Shown: one piece after another, positions 18,183 to 28,216 of the stretch
Numbering within the stretch: the first letter of the stretch is position 1
Layout: the number at the start of each line of letters is the position of its first letter
From: CAVVYA01 sp963752345
GTDB taxonomy: Bacteria; Pseudomonadota; Alphaproteobacteria; SMXQ01
Direction: 5' to 3'
DNA length: 64,000 nt
Assembly (NCBI GenBank): GCA_963752345.1
Contig: CAVVYA010000002.1
Coordinates: forward strand, 186,001-250,000
The notes under the pieces: generated by a model
What the model saw: only the letters and a program-made list of their open reading frames with translations
Told to the model about the DNA's origin: nothing
The model's database searches: none
Program-made: the position numbers and the translations under genes

Positions 18183-18203
18183 GCGTTGCGTATCGAACGA
18201 CCG

Positions 18204-19052
18204 CTAACGGCGCCGACGCGCGGCGGTGCGACGCGCCGGCCGGCGGGCGGCCGTGCGGCGGGCCGCGCCCGGCCGTGCGGCGGCGCGCTTCGCCGGCTTC
18301 TTCGCGGCTTTCTTGGCGGGCTTGCGGCCGACGGCTTTCTTTGCCGTCCTGGCGGTTTTCTTCGCCGGCTTCTTGGCCGATTTCGCGGCGGCTTTGCGCG
18401 CCGGCTTTTTCGCGGTCTTCTTGGCGGCGGCTTTCTTGGCGGGCGCCTTGCGGGTCGATTTGGCCGCGGCCTTCGCTTTTACCTTCGCCTTCGGTTTGGC
18501 CGCGGCCTTCTTCGGCGTGGCCTTCGGCATGGCGGTCACCTTCGGCGCCGCGGGCGCCTTCGGCTCGGCCGGCACCATGACGGACGCTTCCTGACCATTC
18601 AGCGCGGCCAGTACTTCCTGGCTATGGCCCTCGACCGAGACGGTCGGCCAGATCTTGGCGATGTTGCCGTTCTCGTCGATCAGGAAGGTGGAGCGCTGGA
18701 TGCCCATGAAGGTCTTGCCGTACATGTTCTTCTCGCGCCATACGCCGAACGCCTCGGTGACCTCGCCGGTGTCGTCCGATGCCAACGTGAAGTTGAGGCC
18801 GTATTTGTCGCGGAACGCCTGATGGCTTTCCGTGTTGTCGCGCGACACGCCGATCACCTCGGCATTGGCGCCTTGGAAGTTCGGCAGATTGTCGCGGAAC
18901 GAGCAGGCTTCGATGGTGCAGCCGGGCGTGTCGTCCTTGGGATAGAAATACAGCACGACTTTCTTGCCGCGGAGATCGTTGAGCGACACGGTGCCGCCGG
19001 AGACAGTCGGCATTGTGAAATTGGGCGCGGGATCGCCCACTTGAAGTGCCAT
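18204..19052 (-). CDS. bcp: Bcp-type peroxiredoxin fused to a histone-H1-like Lys/Ala tail
   Basis: Residues 1-155 are a normal BCP/PrxQ thioredoxin-dependent peroxidase that reduces hydroperoxides: FYPKDDTPGCTIEACSFRD holds the peroxidatic Cys45 and resolving Cys50; Arg near 120 (QRSTFLID) completes the site. From about residue 160 to 282 comes a tail of Ala, Lys, Pro and Arg with KKAAAK and AKKPAKK repeats, ending in an Arg run, like eukaryotic histone H1 tails and bacterial H1-like proteins. Usual Bcp length is about 155, so the tail is an addition. It may attach the enzyme to DNA. The gene follows glnE after 2 bases, a conserved operon. Confidence 0.9.
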   Translation of the reverse strand: MALQVGDPAPNFTMPTVSGGTVSLNDLRGKKVVLYFYPKDDTPGCTIEACSFRDNLPNFQGANAEVIGVSRDNTESHQAFRDKYGLNFTLASDDTGEVTEAFGVWREKNMYGKTFMGIQRSTFLIDENGNIAKIWPTVSVEGHSQEVLAALNGQEASVMVPAEPKAPAAPKVTAMPKATPKKAAAKPKAKVKAKAAAKSTRKAPAKKAAAKKTAKKPARKAAAKSAKKPAKKTARTAKKAVGRKPAKKAAKKPAKRAAARPGAARRTAARRPARRTAARRRR

Positions 19053-19054
19053 GG

Positions 19055-22000
19055 CTAGAGTTCCTCCTCGCTGGTTGCGGTCCGATGGACGCTCCCCTCG
19101 TGCGTCCGAACTGATCCGTCGCTGGTGCGCCGGGTGGGGTCTGCAATGACACTCTGGAAGATAGCGAAAACATCGGCCGCCGTCGCGTGCATCTGTCGCT
19201 TGAGCGAATCAAAATCGGCGGCGCCGCCCGCCTTGGCGAGCGCGGCCTTGAGTCCGGCCGGCGCCTGTTCCTCATCGAGCGGGCCGGCGACGGTCAGGCG
19301 CAGCATGCCGAGCAGGGCGCGCCACAGGCGCTCGGCGGCGATCAGGCGATCCGCGTCGGCGGCCGGCAAGTGACCGGCCCGCGCCAGCCTGGTCAGCGCC
19401 TCACCGGTCGAGGCCGACAGCACGGCGGGACTCTCATGGGCGTGGCGCAGTTCGAGGTATTGGGCGATGAACTCGATGTCGATCAATCCGCCGCGCAGGT
19501 ATTTGACGTCCCACGGAGAATCACCCGGATGGGCGCGCACCAGGCGCTCGCGCATGTCCGCCACGTCGGCGGTCAGGCGATGCGGATCGCGGGGCCGCGT
19601 CAGGACTTCGCCGATGACAGCGCGCAACCGGTCGGGCAGGGCGCCGGCGCCGGCGGCCACGCGGGCCCGGGTCAGGGCCATATGCTCCCAGGTCCAGGCC
19701 GATCCCGCATGATAGAGCCGGAAGGCGTCAAGGCTGGAAGCGACCGGACCGGCATTGCCTGACGGACGCAACCGCAGGTCGATCTCGTACAGCTTGCCCT
19801 CCGCCGTGGGCGACGACAGGGCGCTGATCAGGCGCTGGCTGAGCCGGGCGTAATACATGCTGGCCGCGAGCGGTTTGGCGCCATTCGACACGGCTGTGAT
19901 ATCCGGCACCTCATAGACGAACTGCAGATCGAGATCCGAGTTCTCGGCCAAGGCCCGGGCGCCGAGCTTGCCCATGGCCAGGATGCACATCTCGCCGCCG
20001 GGGATTTTACCGTGCTGGCGGGCGAAATCCCGGGCTACCTCGGTCATCATGCGGCCGCAGCACGGTATCGGCGATATCGGCCAGCGCCGCGCCCTGCTTA
20101 TCCACATCGATACGGGCGCGCAGGGTCTGGATGCCAACCCGGAACTTGTGGTCGTTGGCGAACCGGCGGGTGATTTCCAGCACGTCCTCGAAGTCGCGCG
20201 CCTGGTGCAGCCGGGTATCCAGTTCGGCCGATAAAGCCTCGGCGTCGGGCAGCACCTCCTCGAAACCGTCGCTCAGCACGGCGTCCAGCAGGGACGGATT
20301 GGCGCTGAGATAGGTGGCGAGCCGCGGCGCGCTGCCCATGATCTCGGCGAGCAGCTTGAGCAACCCGGGATTGGCATGGAACAAGGAAAGAAGCTGCACG
20401 CCGGCCGGCAGGCGCTTGAGGAATTCGTCGAAATTCATGAAGGCGGCGTCGGGGTTGGCGGTCTGCCCCAGGGCGCCGAGCAGGGCGGGCATCAGCTCGG
20501 TGAGCAGCTCGCGGGCGCGCGCGCTGCGCATGGCGCGGTAGCGGCCGTGGTGCCAGCCGCGAATCACCGCCGAGATCGCCGAGCCGTCCTTGAAACCCAT
20601 GGCGGCGAGGGTCTTCAAGGTCTCCGGATCGTCCTCGGCGCCGGTGAACACCAGGCTGCCCGGGCCGCCGAGCGACGGCGCTTCCCCGAACAGCTCGCCA
20701 TAATGGGTTTCCACCCGGCCGAGATGGCCGAGCAGATCCCCGCTGAACGTGGCGACGTCGGGATAGCCGAGAAAGACCGCGACCTGGCGCAGGCTTTCGG
20801 GATCGCTCGGCAAGGTATGGGTTTGCCGGTCCTCGATCATCTGCAGGCGATGTTCCACCCGGCGGAGGAAGGCGTAGGCCTCCTTGAGCTCGCCCGCGGC
20901 CTCGGGCTTGACCCGGCCGGCGGCGACCAGGGCGTCGAGCGTGTCGCAGGTCGCCTGGGTGCGCAGGCGGGGCTCGCGGCCGCCCCAGATGAGCTGCTGG
21001 GTCTGGGCGAAGAATTCGATCTCGCGGATGCCGCCGCGGCCGAGTTTCACATTGTGGCCGCCGACCGCGATCTTCTCGCCGCCGCGGTGGGCGTTGATCT
21101 GGCGCTTGATCGAATGAATGTCCTGAATGGCCGCGAAATCCAGATTCTTGCGCCACAGGAAAGGCCGCAGGCGGTCGAGAAATTCCTGCCCGCTTATCTT
21201 GTCTCCGGCGACCGGGCGCGCCTTGATCATGGCGGCACGCTCCCAGTTCTGTCCCATGCTTTCGTAATAGATTTCCGCGGCGATCATGGAGACGGCGAGC
21301 GGCGTCGCGCCCGGATCGGGGCGCAGCCGCAGGTCGGTGCGGAAGACATAGCCGTGCTGGGTGCGCTCCTCCATGATCTTGACCATGGTGCGTGCCAGGC
21401 GGACGAAGAACTGCTGCGGGCTCTGGGTTCCGGTGTAGGCGACCTGCTCCTCGTCGAACAGCACGATGAGGTCGATGTCGCTCGAATAATTCAGCTCGCG
21501 GGCGCCGAGCTTGCCGAGCCCGAGCACGACGAATCCCGAATCGCGTTCGGGATCCTCCGGGTGACGCAGAACGATCTCGCCGCGTTGTGCGCCCTCGCGC
21601 AGCAAATGGGAGACGACGGTGGAAAGCGATTGCTCGGCCAGGGCGCTCAGCGCGCCGGTGATGCGCTCGAGCGGCCACAACCCGGCGATATCGGCGAAGG
21701 CGATGGCGAGCGCGGCATGCGATTTGGCGATGCGCAGGGCCGCCATGAGTTCGTCGGTGGTGGCCGGCCGCTCGCCGTCCGGTCCGCGCAATGGTGCAGT
21801 GCAGCGGCGAATTTCGGCCAGGGCGACGGCTGCGCCATCGCCCGGCCCACGACGCAGCAGCTCACGAAAATAGACGGGATCGTGAACGACGAGCCGCGTC
21901 AGATAGGGACTGTTGCCGAACATCGCGTCCAGCAAGGCCTTTCCCGCATCGCTGCGGGCCAGTTCGCGGGCGAATTCGATCATCGCCGGGTCAGGCAGCC

Positions 22001-22103
22001 GCTCGGCGGCCTCGAGCCACTGTTCGACGCCTCGCGCCGCCCGGTCGGCGTCCGCCGCCTTGGGCAGCGACGCGGGATCGGGTAAAAAGGCCAACTGTTC
22101 CAT
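19055..22103 (-). CDS. glnE: Bifunctional glutamine synthetase adenylyltransferase/deadenylase (one frameshift)
   Basis: Adds or removes AMP on glutamine synthetase in response to PII signals. Two nucleotidyltransferase halves are present: GLGKLGARELNYSSDIDLIV in the N-terminal adenylyl-removing half and MGKLGARALAENSDLDLQFV in the C-terminal adenylylating half, each with the paired acidic residues. HD/GlnD-type helical regions follow each. The frame changes near 20045-20055, between ADIADTVLR and MMTEVARDFARQHG; joined, the protein is about 1015 aa, normal for the class. It is followed directly by bcp and is divergent from the AsmA-like gene. Confidence 0.92.
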
Positions 22104-22119
22104 TTTCTGCCGCTGAAAT

Positions 22120-25100
22120 TTGGCGCAGACTGCGCGAAACCGCCACCTCGGTCAAGGCAAGCCCCCGCCGGCCAGGTACTATTCCAAAAGGTCTCCATCG
22201 CCCAAGGTTTCCGACGGCGCCCCATCGAAAGCCCGCGTTCACGTGATACGCCGTACCACCAAGTTGTTCCTGGAAATCGTCGCGCTGGTTTGCGCCGGCC
22301 TGACCATTCTGGTGGTGATGGCGGCCATCAAGCTGTCAATGGGCCCCTTGTCGGTCGGTTTCATCGCGCCCTACATCGTCAATGCGCTCGAACCGGAGGA
22401 TGGTTCGCTCCAGGTCAGTCTCGACGATGCGGTCCTGACCTGGGGCGGGTGGGAACGCTCGCTTCAGCTTCGTGCGATCAGCGTCAAGGTGGCCGACGCG
22501 GCGGGCGACCTGCGCGCGGAGATACCCGAACTGACCATCGGCCTCAGTGCCCGAGCCTTGCTGGACGGCCAGCTTGCACCGACCAGCCTGGAGGTGGTCG
22601 GTCCGCGGCTCACGCTGGTGCGTGCCGAGGACGGTTCGATCCGCTTCGCCGACCGGTCCGCGCAGCCCCAGGAGGATACCACGCCGGCCGCTGAGGACAG
22701 CGAGGCGCGACCGCAAGTGGCGGGCGATTTCGTCAACCGCGTCTTCGGCGATCTGCTGTCGCCGCCGGGCCCGTCGAACAAGCTCGGCTATCTGACCAGC
22801 CTGAGCATTCTCGATGCGGATCTCACGCTCGAGGACCGCAATCTGAACATCACCTGGCGCGCGCCGTCTGCGACCTTCGTTGTGCTGAAGATGCGCGACG
22901 GGCTGCGCCTGAAGGGCACCTTCGGCCTCGAGATCGGCGGCGAAACGGCCGAATTCGCTCTCGATGCCAATTACGATACGCGCGATGAGCAGATCGCGGC
23001 CGAAATCGAGCTGGCGCATATCCAGCCTGCGTTGTTCGCTTCGACCGCGCCGCTGTTCGAATCGCTGGCCGGCATCAAACTGCCGCTCAGCGGATCGTTG
23101 CGCGTGCGCGCTGGATTCGATGGGACGGTCCGAGAGGTCGTGCTCGATGTGACCGGCGGCGAAGGTTCGATCGCCTTGCCCTGGGAGCCGGACGACGCCC
23201 CCAGCCTGCCGGTGCGCGCGTTGCGGCTGCGCAGCAGCCTCACCCGAGACCTCACCGTGGCGCAGATCGATGAACTGACGCTCGATCTCGGCGACACGCG
23301 TATTGGCGCGTCCGCGACCGTCCAGGGCATATCGCAAGGGATCATAAACGGGCCGTTCGAGGCGGTGGCCGAACTCTCCGTGAAGCAACTCCCCGTCGCC
23401 CTGCTCAAACGGCTCTGGCCGGAAAGCGTGGCGCGCAATGCGCAGCACTGGGTCGTTGCCAACCTCCAGGAGGAAATCGTCCCGGACGGGCGGGTCGCGC
23501 TGAGCGGCACCGCCGGCGACGACGGCCTCGCCGGATTCGACGTGACGGACATGTCGGGCGGATTTCAATTCCAGGGTCTCGCACTGACCTACTTCGACAC
23601 CATGCCGCCGATTCGCCGCGGGCAGGGGCAGGCGGTATTGCGCAAGGACGCGCTGAGCTTCGTGGTGACGAGTGCCGAGGTGCAGCGCCTGCAGGTCGGG
23701 CCGGGCAAGGTGGACATCACCGGGCTCGACAAGCACGACCAGCACCTGGCCATCGAAACGGTGGTGCGCGGTGCTGTCGCCCAGATTCTCACGTTGCTCG
23801 ATCATCCCCGCCTGGGATACGCCAAGGCATTGGGCGTCAAGCCGGCCGACGTCGGCGGCGACGCGGCTGTTCGCCTGCAGCTTCGTTTTCCGTTGCTCGA
23901 GGCCTTGACCTTCAAGCAGGTCGAGATCGCCGCCGCCGCCAATCTGCGCGGGGTGACGCTGCCGAAGGCGGCGTTCGATCTCGATCTGAGCCAAGGCGAT
24001 CTCGTCCTGCAGCTCGACGGCCGCGGCATGGACATCGCCGGCACAGCCGTGCTCGGCATGACGCCGATCAATCTCACCTGGGTGGAGAATTTCGCGCCGG
24101 GCGGATTCGATCGCCAGTTCAGGATCCAGGCGACGGTCGACGATGCCGGCCGGCGCAGCATGGGACTCGATTTCGACGAGTATCTTCGTGGTCCGGTCGG
24201 CATCGACGCGGTCATGACGCAATATGCGAGCAAGGCCAATACGCTCGTGCTCAATGCGGACCTCACGCCCGCCGAACTCGAGCTGAGCGAACTGGTCTGG
24301 CGCAAGGCGCCGGGCACCGGGGCCAAGCTGAAAGCCGAACTCGCGCTGACCGGCGACAAGCCGACGGCGATCCGGGATTTCGCGCTCGACGCCGAGGGGT
24401 TCAGCGCGGCGGGCAGCGCAGGGTTCGCCGCCGACGGCAAGACCATCAGCAAGGCCAGGATCAACCGTCTGGTCTATGGCCGCTCCGACGTCAGCGCCGA
24501 CATTGCGAAACGATCGGACGGCGGAGTCGATGTGGCGCTCACCGGCAGATCCTTCGATGCCGCGCCTTACCTGAAGAGCGAAAGCGACAAAGCCGCGCCC
24601 GGCGGCACGGGCGCGGAAGCCGAGGCGAGGCAGCCGCCGCTCGGCATCGCGCTGACGCTCGAAACCCTCTATCTGAGCGATCAAGGCGGCCTCGCCAACG
24701 TGTCGGCCCGCCTGCAGCGCGACACCAGACACTGGCGCTCCGTCACCCTCGACGGCCAGCCGGCGCCGGGCAAGATCTTCAGCCTGAGCATCGCGCCCGA
24801 CGGCGCCAACCGCCGCCTTGCCGTGCGCTCCGACGACGCCGGCAGCGTGTTCAAGGCGCTCGATATCTCGGACAACGTCGTCGGCGGCCGCATGCAGCTC
24901 GACGGCAATTTCGATGATGCCACGCCGGGGGAGCCGCTCTACGGCAAGCTCGAGGTCGAGAGCTTCCGCGTGGTCAAGGCGCCGGCCATCGCCAAGCTGC
25001 TGTCGGTCGCCCTGTTGACCGGCGTGCTCGATTCGCTGCGCGGCGAGGGCATCGGCTTCGATCGCCTCGAATCGACCTTCGTTTTGAAAAACGACGTCAT

Positions 25101-25479
25101 CGAGACCAAGAACGCCCGGGCGCACGGACCGGCGCTCGGCCTCACGGCGGAAGGCTGGATCAGCCTGCGCACACAGACCATCGGCCTGCGCGGCACCATC
25201 GTGCCGGCCTATGCGGTGAATTCGATCCTCAACAATATTCCCTTGATCGGCCCGCTGCTGGGTGGCGCGGGCTCGGGCATCTTCGCCGCGACCTACCGCA
25301 TGACCGGTAGCCTGGAGGACCCCGACATCACCGTGAATCCGCTGGCCACTCTGGCGCCGGGATTCCTGCGCGGGATCTTCGGCATCTTCGAAGGCGGCGT
25401 GCCGCAACAGCCCGGCGCGCTGCCCGATCCCAGCCTGGAGAAGGAAGTGCCGCTGCCCGCGCCGTCGCAGCGGGATTGA
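22120..25479 (+). CDS. DUF3971/AsmA-like C-terminal protein (YhdP/TamB type)
   Basis: A very large envelope protein (up to 1119 aa). One N-terminal membrane segment (about 48-72, LFLEIVALVCAGLTILVVMAA) is followed by a long periplasmic region of repeated beta-strand units, typical of the AsmA/YhdP/TamB proteins thought to form lipid-conducting grooves between the membranes. The C-terminal part has the AsmA_2-like pattern (VGGRMQLDGNFDD, NNIPLIGPLLGG, TYRMTGSLEDPDITVNPL). The true start is uncertain: ATG 22120 leaves 16 bases to the divergent glnE start, and GTG 22243 just before the membrane segment is an alternative. The gene is intact over 3.3 kb. Confidence 0.85.
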   Translation: MAQTARNRHLGQGKPPPARYYSKRSPSPKVSDGAPSKARVHVIRRTTKLFLEIVALVCAGLTILVVMAAIKLSMGPLSVGFIAPYIVNALEPEDGSLQVSLDDAVLTWGGWERSLQLRAISVKVADAAGDLRAEIPELTIGLSARALLDGQLAPTSLEVVGPRLTLVRAEDGSIRFADRSAQPQEDTTPAAEDSEARPQVAGDFVNRVFGDLLSPPGPSNKLGYLTSLSILDADLTLEDRNLNITWRAPSATFVVLKMRDGLRLKGTFGLEIGGETAEFALDANYDTRDEQIAAEIELAHIQPALFASTAPLFESLAGIKLPLSGSLRVRAGFDGTVREVVLDVTGGEGSIALPWEPDDAPSLPVRALRLRSSLTRDLTVAQIDELTLDLGDTRIGASATVQGISQGIINGPFEAVAELSVKQLPVALLKRLWPESVARNAQHWVVANLQEEIVPDGRVALSGTAGDDGLAGFDVTDMSGGFQFQGLALTYFDTMPPIRRGQGQAVLRKDALSFVVTSAEVQRLQVGPGKVDITGLDKHDQHLAIETVVRGAVAQILTLLDHPRLGYAKALGVKPADVGGDAAVRLQLRFPLLEALTFKQVEIAAAANLRGVTLPKAAFDLDLSQGDLVLQLDGRGMDIAGTAVLGMTPINLTWVENFAPGGFDRQFRIQATVDDAGRRSMGLDFDEYLRGPVGIDAVMTQYASKANTLVLNADLTPAELELSELVWRKAPGTGAKLKAELALTGDKPTAIRDFALDAEGFSAAGSAGFAADGKTISKARINRLVYGRSDVSADIAKRSDGGVDVALTGRSFDAAPYLKSESDKAAPGGTGAEAEARQPPLGIALTLETLYLSDQGGLANVSARLQRDTRHWRSVTLDGQPAPGKIFSLSIAPDGANRRLAVRSDDAGSVFKALDISDNVVGGRMQLDGNFDDATPGEPLYGKLEVESFRVVKAPAIAKLLSVALLTGVLDSLRGEGIGFDRLESTFVLKNDVIETKNARAHGPALGLTAEGWISLRTQTIGLRGTIVPAYAVNSILNNIPLIGPLLGGAGSGIFAATYRMTGSLEDPDITVNPLATLAPGFLRGIFGIFEGGVPQQPGALPDPSLEKEVPLPAPSQRD

Positions 25480-25563
25480 GAACTTGATGGCCGTGGCGGC
25501 CAGACAAAATTGAATTGGAGGAAGCTTGCATACCTTCTATGTCATAGCTGGGAAGTTGCGCCG

Positions 25564-26700
25564 ATGAGCTCTCAGGGTTTTCGATATTTGACGTTCCTGG
25601 CGCTCGCAGTGCTCATCAGCTGCCTTATCCTAATCGCGCTCTCGTTGTCTGAGTGGTGGTTCTTTGGAGAACATCAACTTGGGGTCCGAAAGCGACCGCT
25701 GACCGGTCGCTACCATGTCGCGCGGTTCGTTTTTGCCTGTCTCATGTCAGTCCTGATCGTCGTGGGCCTGTATCGACTGCGTGGCAAGGATGCACGCATA
25801 AATTACGGTCAGATGGGTGGTTGGCAAATACGGGCTGCTTACGGACTTCTTGCGGCGGCTGCCTCTTGCACTTTGTTGTTTGTCGTTGATCCCACGGTTT
25901 TCAGAGACCTGGCGCTGGAAGACAACGGTTTGGAATGGATCTCGGCGTTCCTCCCATTGGCAGCGAGCGGTATCTTTGCTCTGGCGTTCGTTCGTGTATG
26001 GCGGTCCCATCGCCGCGATTCACGGCGTCGTGTGGCGCTCGTTTTGACACCGCTGTTCGGTGCGATCCTCTTCATCTTTGGGATGGAGGAAATTTCCTGG
26101 ATGCAGCGGATATTTCAAATTGAAACGCCCGCGCTATTCCAAGCAAATCAGCAAGGTGAAATGAACCTTCACAACATGCATAATATCGCTATCGCGCTAG
26201 CGCATCATCTCGTTATGTTCGCATGGCTAATAGCGCTGCCCTTTATCATCGATACTGCCCCTCAAAATCGCTTGCGAGACCTTCTTAGTGATTTTTTGCC
26301 AAGCCGTTTCATCTTGGCGGTCAGCGCACCCTGGGCGGCTTTCAACTACAACACGTGGAATTTCTTTGGAACGCAGATCATCTATGTGCTTACGGTCGCC
26401 ATCGTCCTGTGCCAAGCGGTGGCCGCTTACAACCGTCATGACCGCGCCGAGGCCATTCTATTCAGTGCCCTTGCCGGATTCATCCTTGTGGCTCAGCCGT
26501 TATTTCTCGCCACTGGGGAAAATTTTGTCCGGATGTGGGACGCGAGTGAGTATATGGAGCTATTCATAGCCGTCGGCCTGGCTCTCTTCGCATGGGAGAC
26601 ATTTCAGCGCCTGAATGCCCGATACAAGCTCTCTAAATCACCGCGGCATCAGCGAAGCAGTCCAACAATAGGGCGCGGACCTCAGGGTCAAGAAGAATGA
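25564..26700 (+). CDS. Unknown polytopic membrane protein
   Basis: A 378-aa protein with about eight or nine predicted membrane helices. I do not recognise a named family, although the motif MEEISWMQRIFQIETP followed by NQQGEMNLHNMHN (about residues 178-210) is a conserved acidic/His signature that recurs in unannotated bacterial membrane proteins and could be a metal or active site. ATG 25564 is chosen over an upstream codon at 25510 because GGGAAG lies before it. Base composition is visibly more AT-rich than the flanking AsmA-like and tyrS genes, which suggests acquisition by transfer. Confidence 0.7.
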   Translation: MSSQGFRYLTFLALAVLISCLILIALSLSEWWFFGEHQLGVRKRPLTGRYHVARFVFACLMSVLIVVGLYRLRGKDARINYGQMGGWQIRAAYGLLAAAASCTLLFVVDPTVFRDLALEDNGLEWISAFLPLAASGIFALAFVRVWRSHRRDSRRRVALVLTPLFGAILFIFGMEEISWMQRIFQIETPALFQANQQGEMNLHNMHNIAIALAHHLVMFAWLIALPFIIDTAPQNRLRDLLSDFLPSRFILAVSAPWAAFNYNTWNFFGTQIIYVLTVAIVLCQAVAAYNRHDRAEAILFSALAGFILVAQPLFLATGENFVRMWDASEYMELFIAVGLALFAWETFQRLNARYKLSKSPRHQRSSPTIGRGPQGQEE

Positions 26701-26834
26701 CATGATCGCACGGGCAGCATAGCGACTGCGATCGTGCGATCCGTCCTCGCCATTCAGAACTCGGGGGACCGGCGGTCAGCGCGGCTGCATATTGACCGAC
26801 GCTCGGCAACCTTCCGCCCTGGCGAACTTCAGTG

Positions 26835-28105
26835 TCAGCTCGCGCGCACCAGGGCGTGGCGCTTCTTGCCGGCCGACAGCTTGATCACGCCGTCCTTGGC
26901 GTCGGCGAGAGTCACCGCGCGGTTTTCGTCGCTGATCGGTTGATCGTTGAGGCGGGCGCCGCCGCCTTTGATCGAGGCGGCGTGCCTCGCCGTTGCTCGC
27001 GGCGAGGCCGGCGCGGCGCAGGATCTCGTAGGCCGGCAGGCCGGCGGTCAACTCGACTCGCGGGAATATCGACGGTCGGCAGGGCCTCGCCGAGCGCGCC
27101 TTCCTCGAAGGTGCGGCGCGCGGTTTCGGCGGCCTGCTCGGCGGCCGTCGCGGCCGTGGCACAGCGCCGTCGCCTCGAACGGCGAGCACCTTCTTGGCGT
27201 CGTTGATCTCGGCGCCCTGCAGGGCCTCGAGGCGGCGCACCTCGTCGAGCGGCAGGTCGGTGAACAGCTTGAGGAAGCGGCCGACATCGGCGTCCTCGGT
27301 GTTGCGCCAGAACTGGTAGTACTCGTAGGGCGACAGCCGGTCGGGGTTGAGCCACACCGCGCCCGCGGCGGTCTTGCCCATCTTGGCGCCCGACGCGGTG
27401 GTGATCAGCGGGCAGGTCAGGCCGAACAGCTCCTGGTCGGCGACGCGGCGGCCGAGATCGACGCCGCTGACGATGTTGCCCCACTGGTCCGAGCCGCCGG
27501 TCTGCAGGCTGCAGCCGTAGCGCCGCGCCAGTTCGACGAAGTCGTAGCTCTGCAGGATCATGTAGTTGAATTCGAGGAAGGTGAGCGGCTGCTCGCGCTC
27601 GAGCCGCAGGCGCACGCTGTCGAAGGTCAGCATGCGGTTGACGGTGAAATGGCGGCCGATGTCGCGCAGCAGCGGGATGTATTTCAGCTCGTCGAGCCAG
27701 TCGGCGTTGTTGACCATGATGGCGTCGGTCGGGCCCGCGCCGTATGTCAGGATAGCGGTCGAAGGTTTTCTGGATCGCCCGGATGTTGGCGGCGATGTCG
27801 GCGTCGTCGAGCAGCTTGCGGCTCTCGTCCTTGCCGGACGGATCGCCGATCTTGGTGGTGCCGCCGCCCATCAGCGAGATCGGCCTATGGCCGGTCTTCT
27901 GCAGCCAGCGCAGCATCATGATCGGCACGAGATGGCCGATATGCAGCAAATCCGCCGTCGCGTCGAAGCCGTTGTAGGCCGTCACCACGCCCTTGGTCAG
28001 GCGCGCGTCGAGCCCTTCCAGGTCGGTGCACTGGTGCAGGAAGCCGCGCTCGATCATGACGCGCAGGAAGTCGGAGCGGGGCGTGAAGGGCGCCGGGGTG
28101 TTCAT
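26835..28105 (-). CDS. tyrS: Tyrosyl-tRNA synthetase, broken by several frameshifts
   Basis: Class I synthetase charging tRNA-Tyr. The ATG at 28105 starts MNTPAPFTPRSDFLRVM. Motifs are LLHIGHL (HIGH) and GAKMGKT (KMSKS equivalent), with GGSDQWGN between them. Coding sense passes through at least five frame changes: near 27750 (RYPDI to LTYGAGPTDAIMVNNADW), near 27180 (KKVLA to FEATALCHGRD), near 27150, near 27060 and near 26985. The last frame gives the S4-like RNA-binding end (LIKGGGARLNDQPISDENRAV) and the stop at 26835. An essential gene with this many breaks points to poor local sequence, unless another tyrS exists elsewhere. Confidence 0.85.
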
Positions 28106-28216
28106 GTGATGACGGCTTTGGATGCTGCGCCGGCCAATCGGCTGCTTTCGACCAAATGGCGGCGGGTTGTCGGTTTCCCAATTGCGAAGGGACCGCCGAT
28201 TTAGCACAATCGGCGG

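Noticed and set aside
22336..25407. 1023-codon - strand frame over the AsmA-like gene
   Set aside because: Antisense shadow; no recognisable domains, while the + strand protein has a membrane anchor and AsmA-like repeats.
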